A stretch of DNA of 64,000 bases from Rhodospirillaceae bacterium UBA1479 (lineage in GTDB: Bacteria; Pseudomonadota; Alphaproteobacteria; Rhodospirillales; Casp-alpha2): positions 247,974 to 311,973 of the forward strand of contig DCRZ01000006.1 in NCBI GenBank assembly GCA_002325375.1, read 5' to 3'. How positions within the stretch are numbered: position 1 is the first letter of the stretch; every line of letters begins with the position of its first letter. The notes under the pieces were generated by a model, which was given only the letters and a program-made list of their open reading frames with translations, did no database searches and was not told the origin of the DNA. The translations under genes and the position numbers were made by a program. Shown here piece after piece: positions 17,878 to 26,735 of the stretch.

Positions 17878-18775
17878 CGTATTCCTGATACAGGCGCTGG
17901 GTCATGGCCGCGTCCATGGGCATGACCGGCGGGCGCATGTTGGCCCAGGCATTATCGCCCGTGTGACGGGCGACCATGGCCTTCAGGGACGGAATCAGCG
18001 GATAGCCGGAAATGATCTTGCGCACGGCGGCCAGCGGCTTCTGAAGCTCTTCCACGTTGCCGTCGTCGCCGTTCTTGCGGTATTCGGAATAGACCGCTTG
18101 GGCCAGATCGGAGGCGATGTTGGCGCAGGCCGTGATGCAGCCCGCCCCGCCTTCGCGCAGGACCGGCAGCATCAGATCGTCGGCGCCGGAGAACACGCAG
18201 AAGCCGGGGAATTCGCGGGCGGCCGTCAGCATGTTTTCCAGCACACCGGACGAATCCTTCATGCCCACGACCGTGTTCGGGTATTCCTTGCGCAGCATGC
18301 CGATCAGGTTCATGGAAATCGGCACGCCAGACATCTGCGGGAAGTGGTAGAGGCAGATCTTCAGGCGGTCGTCGCCGATGCGCTGGATGACTTCCGAATA
18401 GGCGGCGAACAGGCCTTCGTCGGACTGATTCTTATAATAGAACGGCGGCAGCATGAGCACCGCGCCGGCGCCGACTTCCAGCGCTTTCTTGGTGATCTCG
18501 ACCGTATCCGGAATGGCGCAGCAGCCGGTGCCGGGCATCATGGGCTTTGTCGGCACGCCGTTCTCGGCCAGCTTGTCGAGGATTTCCAGGCGCTCGGCGA
18601 CGGAAAATGAATTGGCCTCGCCCGTGGTGCCCAGGACGCCCAGGCCGTCGCAGCCGTTGGCCAGCAGCCATTTGGCATGGGCCGCCATACGGGCGTGATC
18701 GGGGCTCAAATCCGCATGCTGCGGGGTCAGGACGGCGGCATAGACGCCCGTCAGTTCCAGGTTGCTCGCACTCAT
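17843..18775 (-). CDS. Dihydrodipicolinate synthase family lyase/aldolase
   Basis: 310-residue class I aldolase of the DapA/N-acetylneuraminate lyase superfamily. The GTTGE motif (GVLGTTGEANSF) binds the substrate carboxylate, the tyrosine is in CLYHFPQMSG and the Schiff-base lysine in VVGMKDSSG. It is not clearly the lysine-pathway DapA: the tyrosine context (YHFPQ, where true DapA usually has YNVP) suggests a sugar-acid or hydroxy-keto acid lyase. It precedes the YgjP-like gene with an overlap and follows the YcgN gene by 51 bases. Confidence 0.87.
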   Translation of the reverse strand: MSASNLELTGVYAAVLTPQHADLSPDHARMAAHAKWLLANGCDGLGVLGTTGEANSFSVAERLEILDKLAENGVPTKPMMPGTGCCAIPDTVEITKKALEVGAGAVLMLPPFYYKNQSDEGLFAAYSEVIQRIGDDRLKICLYHFPQMSGVPISMNLIGMLRKEYPNTVVGMKDSSGVLENMLTAAREFPGFCVFSGADDLMLPVLREGGAGCITACANIASDLAQAVYSEYRKNGDDGNVEELQKPLAAVRKIISGYPLIPSLKAMVARHTGDNAWANMRPPVMPMDAAMTQRLYQEYDGAGLAMAEAA

Positions 18776-18826
18776 GTCTTTCTCCTTCGCAGCGCTTTCC
18801 GGCCTGCTTGCCGGGCGGCGGGGCGG

Positions 18827-19294
18827 CTATTTGGGCCAGCCCACCACATGATTTTCCAGATCGTCGGTGTCGCGTTCGGAAACCACGCGGCCGCGCACCG
18901 AGATGCCTGCATAATGAACCGTTTCCGCATCGCCGGAAACCAGGGGATGCCACCAATAAAGGTCCTGGCCTTCGGAAATCAAGCGGTATGCGCAGGTTGA
19001 CGGCAGCCAACCCAGTTTTTTGACCATGCGCGGTGTCAAAATCTGGCATTCGGGGACGAATCGCTTGCGGTCTTCGTAACTGGAACAGCGGCAGCTGTCC
19101 GTGTCCAAAAGGCGGCAGGCGACGTCGGTGTAGAGAATCTCGCGCGTCGCTTCGTTTTCCAGCTTATTGAGGCAGCAGCGCCCGCAGCCGTCGCACAGCG
19201 ATTCCCATTCCCCCTTGGACATTTCGGCAAGACCCTTGGTCTTCCAGAACGGCGGCGGTAGGTCGCGTTTCTTCTTCCTGAACAGCCCGAACAT
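18827..19294 (-). CDS. YcgN family cysteine-cluster protein
   Basis: 155-residue soluble protein of the UPF0260/YcgN family. The cysteine cluster is visible as LCDGCGRCCLNKLE, VACRLLDTDSCRC, PECQIL and LPSTCAYR, a set suited to binding a metal or an iron-sulfur cluster, and WWHPLVSG is a family signature. Function is not known in any organism I can name. It stands first in a minus-strand run with the DapA-family and YgjP-like genes. Confidence 0.9.
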   Translation of the reverse strand: MFGLFRKKKRDLPPPFWKTKGLAEMSKGEWESLCDGCGRCCLNKLENEATREILYTDVACRLLDTDSCRCSSYEDRKRFVPECQILTPRMVKKLGWLPSTCAYRLISEGQDLYWWHPLVSGDAETVHYAGISVRGRVVSERDTDDLENHVVGWPK

Positions 19295-19343
19295 GGACGT
19301 TGTCTTTCCTTAGGCGGTGATGAAGGGCGACAGCATACTGCCC

Positions 19344-20678
19344 TCAGGCGCCGCTGTCCTCTCGGTCGATCAGGTGGACAAACGATCCCATGACACGGCC
19401 CCGCCGCCGGCCCAGGGCGCCCAGATACATGCCGTCGGCGTTGGAGACGTGGAACAGGGGGGCATCCAAGCCCTCGGCGACGATCGTCGCGTAATGGAAT
19501 TCATGGCCGCGCAGCGCTGCCCCGGCCGGCCCGAACGGCCCGGCATCGGCGATGACCGCGCGACGATAGCCCAGGTGCAGTTTGCGTTGGGCGAACGACG
19601 TTTCAACGGGCAGCAGCCCGGCCATGGCATGGGTTCGGCCCTCGGCATCGGTCAAGGTATCGCCCAGCACCATGTAGCCGCCGCATTCGCCGAACACGGT
19701 ATGTCCCGCCGCCGCCACGCTGCGCAATCCGGCCAGGAAGCGGGCGTTTCCGGCCAGACGCTCCGCATGCAGTTCCGGATAGCCGCCGGGAAGGTACACC
19801 GCGTCGGCGCCGGCGGCCGGCGCCTCGTCCTCCAGCGGCGAAAAGAAGGTGATTTCGGCCCCGGCATGGCGCCAGCCGTCCAGTACATGCGGATAGCAGA
19901 ACGAAAACGCCCGGTCGCGGGCGACCGCGATCTTTTGACCCAACGGCGACAACGGCAGGACATCCGTGTTTGCGGTGGTGCCTGTGGCGCGGGCCAGGGT
20001 GCGGAGGGCCGCTGTATCGATATGGGCGGCGACGGCTTCGGCGGCGGCATTCAGGAAGGCTTCCAGGTCGCCATGCTCGCCCGCCTGCACCAGGCCCAGG
20101 TGCCGTTCGGGCAGGGTCAGATCCACCAGCCGGGGCAGGCAGCCGAGCACGGGAATGTCCGGGTGGTCCTGGGCCATGGCGGCCGTGAGGATATCCGCGT
20201 GCCGGGCGCTGCCCGTTCGGTTGAACACCACCCCGGCGACGGTGACGTCCGAACGGTGACGGGCGAAGCCGCCGACCAGGGCCGATGCCGACGCCCCCTG
20301 GGCCGCCGCATCGACCACCAGGATCACCGGCCAGCCGAAGGTGCGGGCCGCGTCGGCGGTCGAGCCCTCGTCCAGTTTGGCGCCGTCGAACAGGCCCATG
20401 ACCCCTTCGCAGACGATCAGGTCCGCCCCCTTGGTGGATGCGGCCAGGACGGACGCCAAGGTTCCGTCCCGCATGGCCCAAAGATCCAGATTGGGGCAGG
20501 GCCGGCCGCCGGCAGCCCGATGAAAGGCGGGATCGATATAATCGGGGCCGACCTTGGCCGAAGCCACGGGAACACCCGCGTCGCGGAAATGACGCAGCAG
20601 GCCAAGGGTCAACAGCGTCTTGCCGCTGCCCGAGGATGGGGCGGCGATGACGATTCCCGGCGGCAGCCCGCCGGTCAC
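19344..20678 (-). CDS. cbiA: Cobyrinate a,c-diamide synthase
   Basis: 444-residue ATP- and glutamine-dependent amidase that converts cobyrinate to its a,c-diamide. The N-terminal P-loop-like SSGSGKTLLTLGLLRHF is followed by the conserved KVGPDYIDPAFH, and a C-terminal class I glutamine amidotransferase domain has its cysteine in FGECGGYMVLG and a histidine in GHEFHYATI. Because the other corrin genes here are of the early-cobalt type, CbiA activity is more likely than the hydrogenobyrinate-specific CobB. The start is GTG 20678, overlapping the sco stop (GTGA). Confidence 0.95.
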   Translation of the reverse strand: MTGGLPPGIVIAAPSSGSGKTLLTLGLLRHFRDAGVPVASAKVGPDYIDPAFHRAAGGRPCPNLDLWAMRDGTLASVLAASTKGADLIVCEGVMGLFDGAKLDEGSTADAARTFGWPVILVVDAAAQGASASALVGGFARHRSDVTVAGVVFNRTGSARHADILTAAMAQDHPDIPVLGCLPRLVDLTLPERHLGLVQAGEHGDLEAFLNAAAEAVAAHIDTAALRTLARATGTTANTDVLPLSPLGQKIAVARDRAFSFCYPHVLDGWRHAGAEITFFSPLEDEAPAAGADAVYLPGGYPELHAERLAGNARFLAGLRSVAAAGHTVFGECGGYMVLGDTLTDAEGRTHAMAGLLPVETSFAQRKLHLGYRRAVIADAGPFGPAGAALRGHEFHYATIVAEGLDAPLFHVSNADGMYLGALGRRRGRVMGSFVHLIDREDSGA

Positions 20679-21310
20679 AGCAGGGACTTGATCTTGGCCG
20701 CCATGGTTTCAGCGTCCGTCTGGGTGCTGAAATGGGTCAGGAACTTGCCGTCCGGCCCCATCAGATAGATCACCGATGAATGGTCCATCAGGTAGGCGTC
20801 CTTGTCCCCATCCTTATCCGTAACCTTGGCGTAATAGACGCGGTAGGCCTTGGCGGTCTGCTTGATCTGCTCCGGCGTGCCGGTCAGGCCGACGATGCTG
20901 GGATGGAAGTGGGCGACATAATCCTTCAGCACCTCGGGCGTGTCGCGCTCCGGATCGACGGAGACCAGGATCGGCACGACCTTGTCGGCAAGCGGGCCGA
21001 GCTTGTCCATGGCCGCAGAAATTTCGGTCAGCGAAGTCGGGCAGACGTCCGGGCAATAGGTGTAGCCGAAAAAGATCAGCATGGCCTTGCCCTGGAAATC
21101 CTTCTCCGTCACCTGGCGGCCGGTGTGGTCGGTCAGGGCGAAGGGGCCGCCGATCTTCACTTCAGGCGCGGTGCCCGTGCGGGGTGAATCGGCCAGGCGC
21201 TGTTGCGCGATCACGGCAACGACGGCGACCAGGATCAGGGCCGCCAGGCCGATGGCGATGCGGCGCACCAGGCGCAGGCGGGAAATGGTCTTGTTGGGTT
21301 GCTTGCTCAT
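20675..21310 (-). CDS. SCO family copper chaperone
   Basis: 211-residue membrane-anchored thioredoxin-like protein that delivers copper to the CuA site of cytochrome c oxidase. A single hydrophobic helix near the N-terminus (LVRRIAIGLAALILVAVVAV) anchors it, with the domain in the periplasm. The copper-binding CPDVC cysteines are at about residues 86 and 90, and the partner histidine is in DHSSVIYLMG. The start is taken as ATG 21310 (MSKQPNK); 20 extra upstream codons look non-coding. Its stop overlaps the cbiA start, an unusual coupling. Confidence 0.92.
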   Translation of the reverse strand: MSKQPNKTISRLRLVRRIAIGLAALILVAVVAVIAQQRLADSPRTGTAPEVKIGGPFALTDHTGRQVTEKDFQGKAMLIFFGYTYCPDVCPTSLTEISAAMDKLGPLADKVVPILVSVDPERDTPEVLKDYVAHFHPSIVGLTGTPEQIKQTAKAYRVYYAKVTDKDGDKDAYLMDHSSVIYLMGPDGKFLTHFSTQTDAETMAAKIKSLL

Positions 21311-21380
21311 GGCCTCGTTGCCGGCTGTTTCAGCGTGTGGGAAAGGTACGGACTTTGTCCGCCTATTCAACCTTTCTCCG

Positions 21381-22241
21381 TCACGAATGTGGCCGTAAAT
21401 AGACTAGGTAATAGGTTCCGGCCACGAACAATCCGCCCCCGGCCATGTTGCCGAGCGTCACCGGAACGAGATTGCCCATGAAACCCGCGAACGTCAGGCC
21501 GCCGACACCCCCCGGCAGGCCCGCCGCCGCCACATAAACGTCATTACCCGCCGCCAGCATACCCACGGGGATAAAGAACATGTTGGCGATGGAATGCTCG
21601 AAGCCCAGGGCGACAAAGGCGGTGATGGGGAACAGGATGGCGAAAATCTTGCCGATCACGTCATGGGCCGCGAAGCACAGCCAGACCGCGAGGCAGACCA
21701 GGGTGTTGCACAGGAGGCCGCGCACGAAGGCGGTGGTGAAATCCAGGTCGACCTTGGCGGCGGCGATCTTGACCGCCGTGGCGCCGACGGCGCCGGACCC
21801 CAGGTCCATATAGCCGGACCAATAGGCCAGCACGGCCATGGCGACGGCGCCGGCCAGATTGCCGACATAGGCCACCCCCCAGTTGCGCAACAGCGCCACT
21901 GTCGCAATCTTGCGGTCGGCCCAGCCCATGACCAGCAGCAGGTTGCCGGTGAACAACTCCGCCCCGCCGACCACGACCAGAACCAGGCCGAGGGAGAACG
22001 TGATCCCGCCCAGGATGCGCGACGGCCCCAGGCCCAGGCCGTGGTCGGTCATGGTCAGGGTGATCAGCATGGCGCCGAAGGCGATGAACGCACCGGCCAG
22101 CAGGGCCAGGGTCAACAGCGGCAACAGGGGCAGCCCTGCCTTGGCCACGCCGGCGACCTCGACCCGTCGTGCCATCTGGGCCGGTGCATAGGCATCGAAC
22201 AGGCTCGGGTCCCGGCCCGGGGGTGTCGCTTGATCGGCCAT
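21381..22241 (-). CDS. Formate/nitrite transporter (FNT) family channel
   Basis: 286-residue inner-membrane channel for small monovalent anions such as formate, nitrite or hydrosulfide. The family signatures are GGAELFTGNLLLV, CNTLVCLAVWL and the pore histidine in FEHSIANMFFIP, with six hydrophobic helices. The start at ATG 22241 is chosen because GGAGG lies nine bases upstream; the frame is open nine codons further. The substrate cannot be told, since no formate or nitrite enzyme is adjacent. Divergent from cbiD. Confidence 0.93.
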   Translation of the reverse strand: MADQATPPGRDPSLFDAYAPAQMARRVEVAGVAKAGLPLLPLLTLALLAGAFIAFGAMLITLTMTDHGLGLGPSRILGGITFSLGLVLVVVGGAELFTGNLLLVMGWADRKIATVALLRNWGVAYVGNLAGAVAMAVLAYWSGYMDLGSGAVGATAVKIAAAKVDLDFTTAFVRGLLCNTLVCLAVWLCFAAHDVIGKIFAILFPITAFVALGFEHSIANMFFIPVGMLAAGNDVYVAAAGLPGGVGGLTFAGFMGNLVPVTLGNMAGGGLFVAGTYYLVYLRPHS

Positions 22242-22338
22242 GGGGGCATTCCTCCTTGGGCGGTTCATTGCACAGGCTTTGTCCCTCTCTTTGTTTTCCC
22301 CTTTGGGTCACGGCGGGTCAATGCGCTAGATTCCGGCC

Positions 22339-23418
22339 ATGCCCGCACGCAAACCGGATGGAAACCTGAAACGTGGCTGGACCACCGGCGCCTGTGCGAC
22401 GGCGGCGACGGCGGCCGCCTATGAGGCCCTGGTCACGGGCGCCTTCCCGGATGCGGTCACCATCACCCTGCCGCGCGGCGAGGAGCCGACCTTCGATCTG
22501 GTGCGCACGGGCCTGGACAATGGCGCGGCGATCGCCGCCGTCATCAAGGACGCGGGCGACGACCCGGACGTGACCCATGGGGCCGAGGTCTCGGTATCGC
22601 TCCGCCCGGGACCCGACGGGACCGGCGTCACCTTTCGCGCCGGGCCGGGTGTCGGCACGGTGACCCTGCCCGGTCTGCCCTTGGCCGTTGGCGAGCCCGC
22701 CATCAACCCGGGCCCGCGCAAGATGATGACCGGGGTGGTCAGGGATTTGTCCCGCCGCCTGAACGGCCCGGGCGATGTCGAAATCACGGTCGCCATCAAG
22801 GACGGTGAAATCTTGGCTGAGAAGACCATGAACGGGCGTCTCGGCATTCGCGGCGGGCTGTCGGTGCTCGGCACCACGGGCGTCGTCATTCCCTATTCCT
22901 GCGCCTCCTGGATTCACTCGATCCACCGCGGCGTCGACGTGGCGCGGGCGGGTGGGCTGACCCATATCGCGGCGGCCACGGGCTCGACCTCGGAAGCCGC
23001 CGTGAAGGCGCTTTACGATCTGCCCGACATGGCGCTGATCGACATGGGCGATTTTGCGGGTGGATTGCTGAAGTACCTGCGCCGTCATCCTTTGCCGCGC
23101 CTCACCATCGCGGGCGGCTTCGGCAAGCTGGCCAAACTGGCACAGGGGAATTTGGATCTGCATTCCGCGCGTTCGTCCCTCGACCTGAAAAAATTGGCGG
23201 CCCTCGCGGGCGACGACCGGGGCTTGGCCGAGCGGATCGCCGCCGCCAATACGGGCATGGAGGCCCTGACCCTGGCCCAGGCGGTGGGCGTTCCAATCGC
23301 CGACCGGGTCGCGCAGGGCGCGCGTGAGGTCGCCCTGGCGGCGCTTGCCGGCGACGTCGCGGTCGAGATCCTGGTGTTCGACCGCCAGGGACAACTTGCC
23401 GGGCGCGCCGGTGGTTAG
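22339..23418 (+). CDS. cbiD: Cobalt-precorrin-5B (C1)-methyltransferase
   Basis: 359-residue SAM-dependent methyltransferase specific to the early-cobalt B12 pathway. It shows the CbiD opening KRGWTTGACATAATAAAYEAL, then INPGPRKMM, GGLSVLGTTGVVIPYS and the C-terminal AGGFGKLAKLAQGNLDLHS. CbiD replaces CobF of the oxygen-dependent route, so its presence points to the anaerobic-type pathway. It is followed by cbiJ with an eight-base overlap, forming a short plus-strand unit that converges on the main corrin operon. Confidence 0.96.
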   Translation: MPARKPDGNLKRGWTTGACATAATAAAYEALVTGAFPDAVTITLPRGEEPTFDLVRTGLDNGAAIAAVIKDAGDDPDVTHGAEVSVSLRPGPDGTGVTFRAGPGVGTVTLPGLPLAVGEPAINPGPRKMMTGVVRDLSRRLNGPGDVEITVAIKDGEILAEKTMNGRLGIRGGLSVLGTTGVVIPYSCASWIHSIHRGVDVARAGGLTHIAAATGSTSEAAVKALYDLPDMALIDMGDFAGGLLKYLRRHPLPRLTIAGGFGKLAKLAQGNLDLHSARSSLDLKKLAALAGDDRGLAERIAAANTGMEALTLAQAVGVPIADRVAQGAREVALAALAGDVAVEILVFDRQGQLAGRAGG

Positions 23419-24151
23419 CAGGCTCCTGATTCTGGGCGGCACGGCGGATGCCCGCGCCCTGGCCGCCGCCGTGCAGGTGCGCTGGCCGGACATACGTATC
23501 ATCACGTCGCTGGCCGGGCGCACGGCGACCCCGCGCCTGCCCGTGGGCGAGGTCCAGACCGGCGGCTTCGGCGGTGCCGGCGGGCTCGCGGATTACATCA
23601 CGGCCGAAGGCGTCGACGCCCTGATCGACGCGACCCATCCCTTCGCCGCCGAGATTTCGAAAAGTGCGGCAGAGGCTGCAACAATTGCCCATGTGCCGCG
23701 CCTGGTTCTGACCCGCCCGCCGTGGCAATTTGTGCAAAATGCTGCAGTGCAACATATGCGCAGCATAAGTGCAGCAAAATCCGCGTTGGAAAGCGGCGGG
23801 CAGCGCATCTTTCTTGCCATCGGCCGGCAGGAAATAAATCAATTCAATGCGTTAAAAGGCCGCTTCTTTTTGCTGCGCTTCATCGACGCGCCCGCATCGC
23901 CGCCGCCCTTTGACCGCTGCGAGGTCCTGATCGGCCGCCCCGGAACCTATGAGGATGAGCGCAAAATGCTGCAGCAATTCGCCATCGATACCCTGGTCGC
24001 CAAGAACGGCGGCAGCGCCGCGTCGCGGGCCAAGGTCGATGCGGCGCTGGACCTGGGCCTGCGCGTCATTCTGATTGATCCGCCGGATCTTCCGCCGCCG
24101 CCCCATGCCGAAAGCATCGACGGGGCCCTCGCCTGGCTGGACAGCCTTTAG
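23411..24151 (+). CDS. cbiJ: Cobalt-precorrin-6A reductase
   Basis: 246-residue NADPH-dependent reductase (CbiJ/CobK). Motifs are LLILGGTADARALA, ALIDATHPFAAEISKSA, LVLTRPPW, FLAIGRQEI, LIGRPGTYEDE and LVAKNGGSAASRAKVDAALDLGLRVILI. The likely start is GTG 23411, inside the end of cbiD; an ATG further upstream would cause a long overlap. The middle (about 23,730-23,880) is clearly richer in A and T than its surroundings, with repeated gcagcaaaat-like words, but the frame is intact. Its stop overlaps that of the cobM/cbiF gene on the other strand. Confidence 0.93.
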   Translation: MVSRLLILGGTADARALAAAVQVRWPDIRIITSLAGRTATPRLPVGEVQTGGFGGAGGLADYITAEGVDALIDATHPFAAEISKSAAEAATIAHVPRLVLTRPPWQFVQNAAVQHMRSISAAKSALESGGQRIFLAIGRQEINQFNALKGRFFLLRFIDAPASPPPFDRCEVLIGRPGTYEDERKMLQQFAIDTLVAKNGGSAASRAKVDAALDLGLRVILIDPPDLPPPPHAESIDGALAWLDSL

Positions 24152-24918
24152 GACGGTTGCGACTTTTTGGGGCGCAGGACGTGGTGGTGATGGGCGGCGT
24201 AAAGGGCGGAATCGTCGAACGCCGTTTCGCCCAGTGCCCGGCCGACCAGGATCAGCGCCGTGCGCGTGAAGCCCGCCGCCTTCACCTTTTCCCGGATGTC
24301 GGCGAGCGTGCCTTCGACCATTTGCTGGTCCGGCCAGGTCACGCGGTAAGCGACGACCACGGGGCAGTCAGCGCCGTAATGGGGCGTTAGTTCGCGCACC
24401 ACCTTGGCCAGGTTGTTGACCGACAGATGCACGGCCAGGGTCGCGCCGCTGCGCCCCAGGGTTTCCAGGTCCTCGCCCGACGGCATTTCCGACGCCCGCA
24501 CCGACGTGCGGGTCAGGATGATGGTCTGGCTGACCTGGGGCAGGGTCAGTTCGCGTTTCAGCGCCGCCGCGGCGGCGGCGAAGGCGGGCACGCCCGGCGT
24601 CACGTCATAGGGAATGTCCAGCGCGTCGAGCCGGCGCATCTGTTCGGCGACGGCGCCATAGATCGACGGATCGCCGGAATGGACGCGGGCGACGTCCCGG
24701 CCGGCGGCATGGGCCGTCTCGATCTCGGCGATGATCTCGTCCAGGTTCATCGGCGCTGTGTCGATCACCCGGGCCCCCTCGGGGGCTTCGGCCACGACCT
24801 CGGCCGGGACCAGGGACCCGGCGTAAAGCACGACCGGGCAGGCCTTGATCAGGTTCAGGCCGCGCACGGTGATCAGGTCGGGTGCGCCCGGTCCGGCGCC
24901 GATGAAATGGACGGTCAT
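24148..24918 (-). CDS. cbiF: Precorrin-4 / cobalt-precorrin-4 C11-methyltransferase
   Basis: 256-residue SAM uroporphyrinogen methyltransferase-family enzyme (CobM/CbiF). It shows VHFIGAGPGAPDLITVRG, LVPAEVVAEAP, RVHSGDPSIYGAVAEQMRRL, VTPGVPAFAAAAA and LPQVSQTIILTR. The start ATG 24918 overlaps the stop of the cbiG-cbiH gene (ATGA). The C-terminus ends in a histidine run YAAHHHHVLR. It is the last gene of the six-gene corrin operon. Confidence 0.95.
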   Translation of the reverse strand: MTVHFIGAGPGAPDLITVRGLNLIKACPVVLYAGSLVPAEVVAEAPEGARVIDTAPMNLDEIIAEIETAHAAGRDVARVHSGDPSIYGAVAEQMRRLDALDIPYDVTPGVPAFAAAAAALKRELTLPQVSQTIILTRTSVRASEMPSGEDLETLGRSGATLAVHLSVNNLAKVVRELTPHYGADCPVVVAYRVTWPDQQMVEGTLADIREKVKAAGFTRTALILVGRALGETAFDDSALYAAHHHHVLRPKKSQPS

Positions 24919-26735
24919 GTGCCGGTCTCCTTGTTCTGCATTTTTCCGGCGTAACCGCGCGGCGTATAGACCCACAGGCGCGTGCCGCGCGTGACCGCAC
25001 GGGTGTCGCTTGAGCCGATCATCACCAGGGTCAGCATGTCGACCAGATCGGCGGTCAGATCCTTCAGGTCGATGATCTGGATGGTCTCGCCGTCGCGGCC
25101 CAGGTTGCGGGCCAGGATCACCGGCGTGTTTGGCGGGCGATGGGCGAGCAGGATGTCCCGCGCCTTTTCCAGCTGCCAGCGCCGCCGTTTGGACACGGGA
25201 TTGTAGAGCGCCATGACGAAATCGCCCTCGGCGGCGGCGGTCAGGCGCTTTTCGATCACCTCCCAGGGGGTCAGCAGGTCCGACAGGGAGACAGCGCAGA
25301 AATCGTGGCCGAGGGGGGCCCCTGCCCGCGCGGCGGCGGCCTGCAGGGCGCTGACCCCGGGCTCGATGGTGACGGCGATGCGGTTCCAGCGGGGGTCGTC
25401 CTTGCGGTCGATCAATTCGACCACCAGGGTCGCCAGCGCATAGACTCCGGGGTCGCCGGAACAGACCAGGGCGACCTGCTTGCCTTCGGCGGCGAGGTCG
25501 AGGGCCTTGCGCGCCCGGGCTTCTTCTTCCGACAGCTCCGACGAATGCAGCGCCTTGCCTTCGGCGGCGGGGCCAAGCAGGTCCAGGTACAGACCATAGC
25601 CGACCAGGTCCGTCGCCTCGGCCACGGCGCGGGACACGGCGGGCGTGCGCCACAAGGGCGTGCCAGGGCCGGTGCCGACAACGGTCAGCCGCCCCCGCGC
25701 CCGGCCCATGGCCGACGCGTCGATATTGCCGCGGGCCCTTGCGACGGCGCAGGTCGCCCGTTTGGATTTGGTCTTTTCCACGATCAGGGCCGCATCGGGC
25801 CCGCCAGCCGCCAGGGCCGCGCCTTCGGCGACGCCGTGACAGCCGACTTCGTTGAAGACGACATCGGACGGATTGGCGAGGCGCGGCGTTTCGGCCTCCA
25901 GGGTGGCGGCGTCGAAGAAGCGCACGGGCAGGCCGAGGGCCTCGCCCAACGCGTTCACGGCGGCCTCGTCCATCTTCACGTCGATGGAGGCGACGCAGGC
26001 GACGGCCCCCGGCGCCAGGCCGTGCTTCGCCAGGGTCTCGGTGACGAGGTCGCGCAGCTCTGCCGGGTCGGCGTCCCGTTCACAGCCGACGCCGATGGCC
26101 AGCACCGGCGGATGCAGCACGAGGTCTTCCGTTTCGTCCACGCTGCGATCTGTTACCAGAATGCCGGGCTGTGCCGACGGATCAATGGGCAGGCCGGCAT
26201 CCGTGAGCCAGCTTGCATCGCCGGCCTGAACGTCCAGGCGCACGGGCGCGCCCGCCAGCAGGGCGGCGGCGACGGGAAGGGACTTCTTGCGGTTGGCCAC
26301 CATCCAGCCCGTGGGCGGGTCGTCGACGCCGATGCCGTGGCGCAAGTCGCCGGTCGTGGTCACGGCGGCGCTGATGCCCAGCGCCTTGGCGATCTCGCGG
26401 GCCAGAACATTGGCGCCCGAATGCCCGCCCAGCAGCGGCACCACGGCGCTGCCGTCCTCGGCCACGGAAATCACCGGCGGCTCGGCGACCTTGTCGGCCA
26501 GCAGTGGGGCCAGGGCGCGGATCAGAATACCCGAGGCAAAGATGCCGATCACCGGGTGCCCGGCCCGGAACAGGCGGGCGGCATGGCCGGTGGTTTCGTC
26601 GAAGAAGTCATCGGCCTCGGCCACCCGGCCGACCCGGCCATGGACCAGCGCCGCCGGAATGACGCCCTGCAGGCGGCGGGCCAGTGCCGCCCCCGGTTCG
26701 GTCACGGCGAGGATGACGGGCGGGGCGGTGGTCAT
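24915..26735 (-). CDS. Fused CbiG - precorrin-3B C17-methyltransferase (CbiH/CobJ)
   Basis: 606-residue fusion. Residues 1 to about 345 are CbiG, which opens the ring-A delta-lactone of cobalt-precorrin-5A: GIFASGILIRALAP, VPLLGGHSGANVLAREIA, IGVGCERDADP and VFNEVGCHGVAEGAAL. From about residue 350 comes the ring-contracting methyltransferase: LTVVGTGPGTPLWRTPAV, LVGYGLYLDLL, ALVCSGDPGVYALATL and FVMALYNPVSKRRRWQL. CbiG is a mark of the early-cobalt route. Both ends overlap neighbours by four bases. The fusion occurs elsewhere in bacteria but is not universal. Confidence 0.94.
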   Translation of the reverse strand: MTTAPPVILAVTEPGAALARRLQGVIPAALVHGRVGRVAEADDFFDETTGHAARLFRAGHPVIGIFASGILIRALAPLLADKVAEPPVISVAEDGSAVVPLLGGHSGANVLAREIAKALGISAAVTTTGDLRHGIGVDDPPTGWMVANRKKSLPVAAALLAGAPVRLDVQAGDASWLTDAGLPIDPSAQPGILVTDRSVDETEDLVLHPPVLAIGVGCERDADPAELRDLVTETLAKHGLAPGAVACVASIDVKMDEAAVNALGEALGLPVRFFDAATLEAETPRLANPSDVVFNEVGCHGVAEGAALAAGGPDAALIVEKTKSKRATCAVARARGNIDASAMGRARGRLTVVGTGPGTPLWRTPAVSRAVAEATDLVGYGLYLDLLGPAAEGKALHSSELSEEEARARKALDLAAEGKQVALVCSGDPGVYALATLVVELIDRKDDPRWNRIAVTIEPGVSALQAAAARAGAPLGHDFCAVSLSDLLTPWEVIEKRLTAAAEGDFVMALYNPVSKRRRWQLEKARDILLAHRPPNTPVILARNLGRDGETIQIIDLKDLTADLVDMLTLVMIGSSDTRAVTRGTRLWVYTPRGYAGKMQNKETGT

